Of a stretch of DNA of 64,000 nt, positions 22,496 to 35,113 are shown piece by piece. The translations under genes and the position numbers were made by a program. The stretch lies in assembly GCA_964036315.1 (NCBI GenBank), contig OZ038498.1, positions 4,772,501-4,836,500 on the forward strand, in the 5' to 3' direction. A model generated the notes under the pieces. The model made no database searches and was not told where the DNA came from. It saw only the letters and a program-made list of their open reading frames with translations. This DNA comes from Acanthosepion esculentum. Taxonomy: Eukaryota > Mollusca > Cephalopoda > Sepiida > Sepiidae. Position 1 is the first letter of the stretch. Every line of letters begins with the position of its first letter.

Positions 22496-25400
22496 CAAAA
22501 ATGTATTAATATTTTTTTTCAAAAATGTATTGCTGGTATTAAAATCTATTTTTATATTTTCATAGTGTTTTGATACCTTTGTTGGGGTTAACTATTTTCC
22601 CATAGCTGGGACCCTGACAGGTGCTACCACTCTGTGTCAAGGTGGACCTGGGAAAACCAGCAATTAAGAGCTTGTTCCATGCTCCTCAAATCCTCCTGAA
22701 CAATGGCCTTGCTGTTGGACGTAGTTTATTGTCATACACAGGACGAAAAGAAGCTAGGAGCAGACATCATAACTGCAATGTTTCTGAATTTCCAATTATT
22801 TGGAAATTGTTCCAGCGCTTACATCTAGCTCTCCTGCAAGCTCTCAGAGAGTTGTATCAAGTTTTGATTCCAAATCTTCAATGCATTGTTATCATTGGTA
22901 GAAAGATATTTGTGATGTGTCCCTTATTTTCAAGAGTGGTTTCAAAGATTTCATGCAGTGAATTCAACATTTGGCACTGTACATTCATCAAAACTTCCTT
23001 GATCACAAATTTCATTGGTGTTTCTGGCCTTTTGTGTGTTGCCGAGTTAAGCTTAACTGCATCAATCTGCAAAGTGATAAATATAGAATTTATATTAAAG
23101 ATGAATTAAGTTGAACATAAAAGTAAAACGAATAATTTTACGCACCTTCTACGAGTTTTTATTCTTAAATCTTGAAACAAATAAAAGCACAAAATCTGCA
23201 TTCATTTTTCAAGATATTTTTTTTAAAAAATAAAAAAAAAATACTAATCTACCCAAATGTTAAAGTCTATATCAAACAGGTCCTTCACTTTTATGTAGAT
23301 TTTTAGAGTCTAAAAAATGTTCAGTTTTTCAAATTCTGAAGAGTTTGGTTTGTGACATTTCAACCTCAATGGGTTACTTCATGCCGACAAGATTTTTATT
23401 GCTGGTAATATTTTCTTTCCAAAAAAATATTTCTGGTAATATTTTTTTTTCTTCAAAAAAATCTATTGTTGGTAATATTTTTTCAAAAAATGTATTGCTG
23501 GTAATAATTTTTTTTACAAAAAAAGTATTTCTGGTATTAAAACCTATTTTACACTTCCATAGTGTTTTGACCCTAGTTTAGCGGTTTAACCTATACGAGC
23601 CAGGGTGGACCTGGGAACACCAGCAATTAGGAGGTCATTCCATGCTCCTCAAAACCTCCCGATCAGAGGCTTTGCTGTCGGATGTAGTTTATCGTCTTGC
23701 CCAGGATGTTCACTATTTTTGGAATAGAAAAATCTTGGCATCTGATGATCACCCCCACTTAATGAAATGCAGCTTTTAAATCAAATTTAAATATTAGAGA
23801 TGAAAAATCCTTCAAAAGAAGGACAATTTTTTTTTTCTCTGATTTTCTGGGATGAGGAATTATTTACACATTACATTTGGACTGGGAGGCATGGTGGAAT
23901 AATGGATAGCGGCTTCGATTGAGGAATCTGAGAGCCAAATTCCAATTCCAGTTAAATCAACTTACACGTTAATAATAATACTGGGAAAGGTATGTATCCT
24001 CCTCTTCTACCCCCCCCCCCCAGCTATGAGTAAATAGCAGGACATGCCAGGTTCTATAGCCTTGGATGGCAACTGGTCTACTGCAGAAAGAAATGTCAAC
24101 CTAATGTGGAAAAAACTATGCCTCATCAATCATGTATCAAAAGATACATGATTGCCTAAGCGTGTATCATGCATGGCATGTAACTGACTGACATTTGGAC
24201 TATTGTCCTCATTTTTGCTGTTAATCTACACCTGGTGAAGTCCAGAGAGCCTCATGACCAAAATGTGATAACCACAATAAAGATGGAGGACAATAGCTAA
24301 ATGTAAATAGTGTAAATAATAAATGTCCAAAGCTATTTTTTCTTTTAATATTTTTTTTTTATCTTAAGCTTTATTCAGTTTGCCACAAAGTCAATGGAAT
24401 TTCTCTTAGAATAAGAAAAGAGTTTATTATATTCTAGTCACTTGGTTTAATGTATTTGTAAAGGAAAAGCATTATGAATGATTTTAGTAATCATTTCCTT
24501 CTTCTTAATTAATCTTTCTCTGAAATGCTAAGTAGTTTATATCTTCCATATATTCATCTATTTAAGGTCAACATTCATGTAGTAAAAACTTAGTCTCCCT
24601 ATTTTTCTCAGTGACTAATCCAGCCAATGGTGAATTGATTGAGAATGTTCCAGACATGTCAACTACAGAAACACAATTAGCTATTGATGCTGCATACTCC
24701 GCTTTTGAAAGCTGGAAGGATACAACAGCTAAGGTGAGGAAATCCAGTCTTTAAAATTATGAAGATAACTGTTAAAAGTCAATACCGTTTACTTAATGTC
24801 ATTTGTAACTAAATTTTATTTGAGAAAAGGTTTGGTTGTTTTGTTTAACGGCATTCCAACCTTAGCGGCCATTTTATGCCGAAAAAGATTTTGAGTGACT
24901 TTCATTTGGTTTTCAAAAATGTACTGCTGGAAACATTTGGTTTTCAAAAATGTACTGCTGGAAACATTTAAATGTATAGCTGGCAATATTATTTTCTAAA
25001 AATGTACAGCTGGTAATATTTTTCCAAAAACATATAGCTGGTAATATTTTTTCAAAGATGTATAGCTGGTAATATAGTTTTTCAAAAACTCACTGCTGGC
25101 AACATTATTCCTTCGAAAAGGTATAGCTGGTAATACTATGTTTCCAAAAACGTATAGCCGACAACCTTATTTTTTCAAAAACGGCCTTTCTGTTGGACAT
25201 AGTTTATCGCCGTACCCAGTATGCATATGCAGTTTACTGTCATACCCATGGACTGTATTTGAGAAAGGTCATTGCTCAAAATTGTTAGATTAAGAGATGC
25301 ACAGGCATATTAGATGCTCCCATTTTAACAGGGTTTGGTTTGTTTTATGGCATATCAACCCATTGGGTTATTTAATGCAAAAATTTAATGTTTTTTTCCA

Positions 25401-28400
25401 AACAAAACCTTCTATTTAACCTTTAACAACCTGCATTATTCACTACTTTCCTATCCACTGCATTGTATTTTAAGGCTCCGCTACTGGTCTACTTAATTTT
25501 AATCATGGTAATTTTCTGTTGCCATAGCAGGATATGACAACACAATTACAAAATTCAAATGTGCTATCATTCAATCATCTGAGTCACTTACAGTGGCAGA
25601 ATAAAATTTTTGCTTTGCAAACAAAATCACCTGCAGAAAGGTTAAAGAGTCAAATTTCCTTTTTTTTCTTTTTTTAAATACTAAGATTGCTGGTTGTTAT
25701 AGTATTATTTTTTTTATTATATTTTGGAGATCAGTTTAATTTCTCTTAGAAACTGGAATATGTAAAATGAATCGGTATTTTGAAAAAGTTCTTTTAAGCT
25801 TCTTGTTTGGTCATATTTTAAGTGATTGAATTAAAATGGCTGCAGTTTATCTGGATGTGTGCTATGGTAAATGGCTCTTGGCATGACACACATATCAAAA
25901 GATCTTCCTTTATTAGAATAATTTCAACATGGAATATTCAGGAAAACATGTTTTGCTTTCATACTTTAAGAATGTAATATCTAAAACAAAGTATCAGTAC
26001 ATGACAAAACATTTGCTCTTTGGTTTCGTTTATTTTCTTTTGCAGCATATCAACTTCAGTGGGTTATTTAATCCCGACAATTTTTATTGCTGGTAATATT
26101 TCAATATTTTCTGGTATTAAAACCTATTTTTATGCTTTCATAGTTAACCCCCAAACTGGGGTCAAAACTATTTGCCCATAGTTGGGTGGACCTGGGAACA
26201 CCAGCACACAGAGGTGGTTCCATCCTCCTCCAAACCTCCTGATCAGAGGCCTTGCTGGACGTAGTTTATAGTCTTACCCAGGATGCAGATGTAGTTTATT
26301 GTCATACTCAGGATAGCATATTCTCTTTAGTTGTAGGAGAAAACATTTTATATGCAATGTCCTTTCAGGACATGTGCAATCATGGCTGTCCACAAAGAGA
26401 TGTTGTCTGTCTATATTTCTGAGATGAGGTATTATGTACATTATTTACATTATTCGGACTATTGTCCTCATCTTTGTCGCCATGTTTATCACAATGTTTT
26501 GGCCGTTGTACGCTCCAGCCTTCTTCAGGTGGTTGGAATGTCAAACTGAACCCTTTATTTCGCTCACTAGGGTATACTGTTCTTGTTAATGGATGTCAGT
26601 TATCAGTTATCTCCTGAGATAAAGTTCTCCACTGCCTGGTATTGAACTCACACTCTTTGGGTCCTGTCACTGGATCTAACCAATGCCTTTATCCACTGTG
26701 TCATGTATCCTTGAGGACATCTGTGTATGAATTTCTGGGTATTTTAAACCTAATGTCTTCAGCAACCATTTTTACCAGTGCTCATATTGCAATTTTTTGC
26801 TGTTATCATTTCATATTTTTACCAGAGCTCATATTGCAACTTTGTTGTTGTTATTGTTTTTCTCTGGCATTCCTTATTACTGGTTCCCATATTGTATTCA
26901 TTTCTATGTTTGGTTTACGAATTTTCCAATGGTGTTCCTTGTCTATGATCTCAACCTGATCCCACAGAGGGTGGTGATCTCCCTTCTCTCTCCATATGTG
27001 GTCAGCCACACCTGATTTTTCCACTTCCCCTCATGTTACAGCTTTCTGGTGTTCTTGAAGCCTTACCTTGAGGGGGGGGCGGCCTGTCTCTCCTTTATAT
27101 TTCTTTCCACAGCTGCACAGGATAGCGTACACACAGTCTTTAGTCATGTTCTCCTCTATGGGGGGGTCTTACTCGGGAGAGATATCTGCGAAGTGTCGTC
27201 CAGCTTTTGAAGGTTGTCCTGATGTTATATAGACCGCAGCCCCTTTGTATTTTCTCTGCGGAAAGAAATATAAAGGAGAGACAGGCGGCCCCCTTAAGGT
27301 GAGGCTCAAGAACACCAGTTGCTCTTGGATGTAGTTTATCATCATACCCAGGATGCAGATATAGTTTATTGTCTTACCCAGGACGGACGGACCCAGGACA
27401 GACAGTTCTTCGTGATGTACTTTCCCAAACACTTTTGTATCATCAAAAAAAAAAAAAAAATTTTCGAAAGACCAATACAAATGCAAAAGAACGTATACCC
27501 GAGAATATCATATTCCTTGTTCCAATATGGTTAATGAAGCTGCACTGTTCTTGTCTAATTCTACTGCAGAAAGCATTAGAGTATATAAAAAGCAAGCTGA
27601 TAGTACAGCTGAATAAGAAGCCATATCAAAAGATCTATATGAACTGGGCTTAAGAGGAAGACTGACAATTCATAGGGAACTTCCTAAAAAAAACAGAAAT
27701 TTCAAGGCCAAGTATGAAGTAATCGCAAGTACAAGAACAAGCGGAAGGAGTTCAACAAGGAAGCATTCTATCAGTGATGCTTTTTTTGATTTAAAAATTT
27801 AAATCCCTCTATGTTGATGTTTTCTTAATCATGTACAAATTTTAACATACGAACCCAATGGAAAGTTAACTCCAGCAATGCTTAAATAAAATACAGAAAT
27901 GGGCCACGGAAAATGGCCACTTCCTATGGCAGACATACTTCTCTACATCGTTAATCCGATGTTTCTCAGGATATTGTTTTACTCTTAATCCCTTTTAATT
28001 ACATCCTCTATGGTCTCCAGCTAATTGAATATAGCCATATTTAAGTATGACAGATCAGTTGCTACTCATTCATGATAATTCCTTTTACTGGTTTGGTTTA
28101 CTCATTGGCTCATTTAATACCGAAGTTTAATGTTTTTTAATTAAAGTTTTTGACTCTTTAAATACAAGACTTTATTTTAAATAGACTACTTTTTTACTAT
28201 GGTTATTTTTATTTTTTCATTATATTTTTGAAATCTGTTTAATTTCTATTCAAAACTCGAATATGTAAAATCAATCAGTATTTTGAAAAAGTTTTAAGTT
28301 TCTTGTTTGGTTGCATTTTAAGTGGATTGAATTAAAATGGCTGCAGTTTATCAGTATGTGTTTTATGGTGAATGGCTCTTGGCATACCACACATACCAGA

Positions 28401-31400
28401 GGATCTTCCTTCTTTTCTTTTTTTTAAGATATAAAACTAGGTTATCGTAGTATGTCCAATATACAATACTGGTAGTAGTAATAGTAGTAATAATAATAAT
28501 ATATTTGAGTATATATGATTATGGAGTCTTGCTTGGTGGAAGTTACCATTCAATTGAATGGTGTTTTATGGCTTATCAACCTCTTGCAGGTTATTTAAAG
28601 CCAGAAAATATTTTTAGATTGTAAAAATGTTTGAGATAATGATTTATTGATGTCCTACTAATTAGCCCATAGCTGGAGGAGGTGGATCATATCGTTCCCA
28701 AAGGTATTTACACATAAATGAACCCACCTGGGATTGGAACTTGGCTCACTGATCTCCAGTGTGAAGCCATTATCCATTACACCACCAGTACATCCAAGCT
28801 TGCAGCACCTGGTATTCCCAAGTGGTCACCCATCTTGGTACTTATCAGGCTCAATGTTGCTTAACTTTGGTGAATGTATGAAAATCAGTATTTCAATGTG
28901 ATATGGCTGTAAGCCTTTACCATCCAAGGTAAAATTAATTCATGTTGTACTACCAAATAAGATTCTTATCAGAATTTGGAAGCATTGAATTCTTAAACTT
29001 TGTTGTAACTATCAGGTGATCTCTGGCAGGAAGACATTTCAATATACAGTTGTCTTTTTCTTTTCAGGAGAGAAGTTCCATTTTGAAGAAATGGTATGCA
29101 TTGATTGAAGCAAACAAAACATCACTTGCGGAATTGCTGACTCGAGAACAGGTACAAAATTTTGCTTACAAATGATTGGTTTATCGATTGATTTTGTTTA
29201 GCAGCATATCAACCTCCATGTTTAATACTGAAGTTTAAATATTTTGAACACCATTTTATGGCTTCAACTAGATATATTTTTTTGCATAATTCTATACTTT
29301 CAGGGTAACCACATATTTTATAGATATATTTAATTCAAAATCCAGGTAGACAGTGACCGACCACAACTATTAGTTTCATGTGTTTTTATGCAATCATCAG
29401 GCAGTGGTTGGTGGCTGTAGTTCGTAAAATAAAAAAATTAAAATTAAAAAAAAGAATGTTCAATGCCATAAGAAATGGTAGAGCTTCGATACATTTGTTT
29501 TGTTGCTATTCCTTTTAAATATACGTGTTAATGACCTCCTTAAAGTCAATGTATGCAATTTTGGTTGTTGAATCTACATCCATATCTACAGCTGATTTGA
29601 CTCCGGATTTGACTGCTCAGTCTGCTTTATTACCTTCCACTCCGATGTGGCTAGGAATACAATCTTACATTTGGTAAGCAAAGCAACTAGTAAAAATACA
29701 ATTTGTATGCTTTTAAAATCCCCTCCACCGTTATAGTTGCAGTGTTAAAGACTAATTTGATTTGTCTATCAGGGAAAAAGCATGGCCGATTCAGTGGCTG
29801 AAGTTACTTATGGTGCAAGTTTTTTTGAATGGTTTGCTGAAGAAGCCAGACGAGTCTATGGAGATGTCATTCCACCTGCACTTCCTGGACGACGCATTTT
29901 GGTAATCAAACAACCAATAGGGGTTACCGGAATCATCACACCTGTAAGTATACAAAAACTCAATGTTTGCATGATCAAATTAATGTATAAGTAGGTATGA
30001 AGACAAGCTAGTATTGGTTCAGTTACAACGATAGCAGCAAGCCTGGACCCATTGATTATTACAACTGTAGTGAGTTTAGTCCCTGATACATATGATTGGC
30101 TGTAGAGAAGATATGTAGTATCAGCAGCAGCAGTTGAATGGAACATTAAAAAATGTTTTCAAAAAAAAAAAAAAATGATCAGCAAACCTTAAAAAAAGAA
30201 TCGGGGAGGTTTTTTTTGGTTTTTTAGAAATGTAGACACTCAGACTATGCTGTTAAAGAAAAGCATACATTTCCACAGACAACCATTTATTATTTTATTT
30301 TATTTCATGGAATAAATATTTCAGAAAATTTCAACCTGTCGTACTTTTATATTCTGTATAGTTTTGTTAAAAGCTGGGTGGTATAGATGCCTCCTTGGTA
30401 ATTACAGAAACTACTTCACATCCTTTGATGTAACTGGTATAGCAGAAAACTATTTTCATTATTTCAAATCAAACTGTATTCTTTCTATATGAGAGAGAGA
30501 GAGAGAGATGATTTTGGCATCTATGAATGATATTAACCTAAAGCCTTTTTTCTTTTTTTAAACTAGGATGTGTTTATTGCTATTGAACTTAAAGATTGAA
30601 TCATACAAGAAGATGGACATAAATTACTTCCAGTTGATGAGACTATAACTGAAGATAAAAATCAGTTTAATATGATGACTAAAATGGTGCCAATTTCAAG
30701 AGTCATTTAAATTTTAAGTAGCAGAGATTTTTGTACAATACACTTGTTAGCCACCATTCCGAAAGAAATGTTTAGAACATCAAGGATGGGAATTAACATT
30801 TTTGTACCAAGATATTTTCTAGAAAATATTTATTTTGGGTTTGATTTGATTTTGAAACTATAAAAGTAAAGAAATTATACAAAGTATAAAATCAGATGCT
30901 TTTGTTACTTAATTTATGTTGCATCTACAGTTGTTTATTTACATGCCTTTAGGCAATAGGAAAATAATCAAGAACTTAAAGTTACATTAAATTTATATAA
31001 AAAAAAGAGGGAAAAATGTTGTTTATAGTGGAGGTTCTTCAAGAATTTTGCGTAGAAAGTTTTTACATAGGACTTCAACAGATGAGTTTCAACTGCAAAA
31101 AAGATCTTTATCTAGTTTCAGCCATTTTGGCTATCATTTTTGTCAATTGCTTAAGTTGCAACCTTATTTCCTGGAGGAAATAGAACACTGATGCAGTAGA
31201 AAGCCGCAGCAGGTGACTTAAAATTGTCTGCTGCAATTTCAATTTGATTGACTTTTGTTTTAACCTGTAGTTGAAGTTTGTCACTGAAGTGATGACTTGT
31301 CATTTAAGAAGATGAAAGACTGATTAACACTTTACATTTCATTGTATTTTTAGATATAATCATTTATTTATTCAGTCAGAATTTTCATTTCAATTTAAAT

Positions 31401-31760
31401 GTATCTCAACTTATCTTTTGAGCATGGGAAAGCACTTGGTACGAAGATGATATGACCAAACTTTTCAATTTTTGATTAAATTTCTCATGATTTTCATTTG
31501 CTTAAATAAGTGAGTAGCTGATCTAAAAATTGTTGGGTTATCTGCACGCCCCTCTCTACCATCTCCATTTTTTTGCATAAAGTGTTTTTATGTCAAAGTC
31601 TTGTAAGATAAAAATCATAATGAACAATTTCAATGTTAGCTTTTGTACATTAATAACTATCAAAGTTTCCAAAATTGTTTTTAATATTAATATAAGCATT
31701 ACAGACACACAAATAGTAATAATTCTCAAACAGATCCTCTTGGAATAGAGACTCACGTTT

Positions 31761-31796
<36 letters not shown>

Positions 31797-34700
31797 AAAA
31801 CAAATAAGTCCTTTATACGGCTCACTCTTTGGAAAAACACAATCTTATTTGCTGTCTAGTGAGACCACCAAACAATCCAGTAGTGTTTCACCATTGTATA
31901 TATATATATACTGGACTCTCCCGTCATTTTCAACATATGAGGGTCAAGCAGAACTGACAGCCAAACCATCCGCAAAGATCAAGTGGTGAAGACTGGGGCA
32001 GAGCCAACCGCACCCTTTGGGAGATGGTCTGGTTCGTTTTACGGCATATCAACCTCAGTGGGTCATTTAATGCCAACNNNNNNNNNNNNNNNNNNNNNNN
32101 NNNNNNNNNNNNNNNNNNNNNNNNNNNNNNNNNNNNNNNNNNNNNNNNNNNNNNNNNNNNNNNNNNNNNNNNNNNNNNNNNNNNNNNNNNNNNNNNNNNN
32201 NNNNNNNNNNNNNNNNNNNNNNNNNNNNNNNNNNNNNNNNNNNNNNNNNNNNNNNNNNNNNNNNNNNNNNNNNNNNNATACACAGTTTGTAAAGAAATTG
32301 ATTTTAACATTCTCATTTGGTTTATAATTTTCAGTGCTACTGTTTTGAGAAATCATATTTTATCATCCACTTTTACTTTCTCAAACAGCTCATACATATT
32401 CTTTATATTATAATATTTTTGTCTTGAGAGAGTAAGATCTGAGCACTCGGTTGATATATGTTTAATAGTAAATGCCTTTTTACATGATTGGCATACTGGT
32501 TGATCTTTGTTTAGTAAGTGCGAGTAGGTTATTCTCATATAGAGATTTTCTAGGAGCTGACTTCCATTCTCTTAGTTTGGGCAGAATTGAGAAGAGTTTA
32601 TTGTGTGGGTTATCGTGTCCCAGTACCAATTCCTTTTCAATGTATTTATTAATAACTTTAACTCAGGAGGCACGGTGGGGTAATGGATAGCGGCCCAGAT
32701 TGAGGAATCGGAGAACAGAGTTCGAATTCCAGTCGAATCCATGCTAATGCCCTTGGGAAAGGTACAAATCCTCTTCTTCTCCCTCCAGCTACGGGTAAAT
32801 AACAAGACAGACCAGGTTCTATAGCCTTGGATGGCAACTGGTCTACTGCAGAAAAAATGGCAACCTACTGTGGGGAAAAAAATCTACCTTGTCAGTCATA
32901 TATCGAAAGATACATGATTGCATAAGCGTGTATCACACACGGCACATAACAGATGAATAACCTTAAAATCTGGGTATGGAATTTTGTTCCCTGTATACAC
33001 ATTCACATCTAAAGCTTACTTGGCTGATAGTTATGCTTTATTACATTTAACTCCGATATGGCGAGGAATCCAGCATAGTTTGGTGTCTTTATGCTTATTA
33101 ATACTGTTCATTTTGCATAATATTTTCATAAGTGGGTTGTTGGAGTTTTTTTTTCTTCAAAGCCAATAGGACATATAGTGAGTTCAAAAAAAAAAAAAAA
33201 ATTAGAAAATCTTTTTGTCTGCTCTCTGAGATAATGTTGAGAGCTAGCTTGATTGAAAAAAAAAAAAGCTTTCCTTTGGGAGGCTCATTTTTTGGTAATA
33301 TTTTGGTTCACTGCTGCACATCCTATTTTGTCCTCGCATTTTGACCCATCTGTATAGATGCATGTATGGTTAGGGAAGTTTGCCAATATGTCCCGAAACT
33401 TATCCTGGAAAATGAGTGTATGCATTTTTTGTTTGGGAAGATTATGTAATTCTAGCAGAACTTGGGGTTGCTTAATAGTCCACGGTGAAATATTGGCTGC
33501 AGTCACTTCTTGTGTATTTGAGACTGTGGTGCCTAACTCTTCAGCAATAGATTTCATCCAGAGTCCATAGGGTTGTATAGCATTATCTTTTTGTTGGAAT
33601 AGATTACAGTAATTTGGTTCAAAGGTACTGCTGTAAGCTGAGTTAGTTGGGCATGATTTTATATTTACATAGTACTGTTTACCAGTTTAGTGCACTGTTA
33701 AATGTGGAGGTGTTTCGGTTTGGTTTGTTTTACGGCATATCAACACCTCAATGGGTTATTTAATACTGACAATTTTTATTGCTGGTAATTTTTTTTTTTC
33801 TTCAAAAAAATCTATTTCTGGTAATATTTTTCTTCATAAATGTATTGATGATATCTTTTTTTTTTTTTTTTTTCAAAAATGTATTGCCGGTAAGAATTTT
33901 TTTTTACAAAGTATTTCTGGTATTAAAACCTATTTTTTCACTTTCATAATGTTTTGAGCTCAGTTTGGGGGTTAATTATTTCCCCATAGCTGGGACCCTA
34001 ACAAGTGCTACCACCATGGGTCAGGGTGGATCTGGGAACACCAGCAATTAAGAGGTGGTTTCATGCTCCTCAAAACATCCTGTTCAGATGCCTTGCTGTT
34101 GGATGTAGTTTATCGTCTTACCCAGGATGGCCACTCATCAGGAAACTAATCAACAGAAACAATAGCTTAAATACAGATATTGTCTTCTGCCATATTGGTT
34201 TGGTTTTTGTTTTCCAGCATATCAACACTCAATGGGTTATTTAATGCTGACAAGATTTACCTTACCCAGGACACAGATGTAGTTTATCCTCATACCCAGG
34301 ACGGAGAGGTGTTTCATTAGCTTCTGTATATAAGCTCTCCACTAAGGATGTTCTAAAAGCCCAGAGTAGTAATTGTTTTCAAATACTTTAGATGGAGAAT
34401 GAACGTTAATTCTTTTTTTTTTTTTTTTTAAATCAAAGATAATGCCTAGAAATTTGTGTTGTTTCTGCTCCATCTAATGTGCAATTTTCTTAATTTACAG
34501 AAATGTAGGTATTTGGTTTTAGTTTTGGAAAACAAACTCATTTTCAGTGACCCATTTGTGTATTTTATTGAGACATTGTGGAACCCCTTCTTCTTGATCT
34601 TCAGTTCCGATAATGTACTTCCTTCTAGTCTAAGTAAGGACCAAAGTGGTGTGTTGGGAATCAGAAGTAACTAACCCTGACTACTCAACCACCAGATGTT

Positions 34701-35081
34701 AGGGGTTGCTAGCCATGCCAAATAGGTGGCCTCATTGGCATGGGGTTAACCTTCTGCAGAGGTGCAGTCAGCATATTCTGAAGCCCCAGCCAACAGGGTG
34801 GACATTTTGGAAGAGCTGAATACACAGTATGCCACAAGGTTCCCAAATGGCCCTCTGCTGTTTTTGAATACAGACTTGTCCTTCTCCTAGACCGGTTGCC
34901 ACCCAAGGCTATAGGACCCAGTCTGTCCTGCTATTTACCCATAGCTGCGGCATGGGTAAGAGATTCATACCTTTCTTAAGAGTATTAGCACATAAGTGAA
35001 TGTAATGAACTCGGCTGGAATTCAAACTTTTTTCTCCAATTCCTCAATCAAAGCTACTATCCAGTACTCCCCACACACACA

Positions 35082-35113
<32 letters not shown>

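Larger units (their letters stand above)
32026..33605 (-). pseudogene. RNase H-LINE copy with hairpin tail, gap and SINE insertion
   Basis: Order on the minus strand: RNase H start with [18 protein letters not shown] (about 33310-33365), a decayed WIPSH region (about 33050-33110), an INKYI-type segment (32575-32660), C-terminal Cys/His motif [17 protein letters not shown] (32440-32500), 3' UTR, the assembly gap, then the stem-loop and tail (32026-32075). A tRNA SINE at 32665-32953 interrupts it. Stops and frameshifts throughout. Confidence 0.7.

Noticed and set aside
31930..32413. Long open frames on both strands across 32078-32277
   Set aside because: They consist mostly of N.
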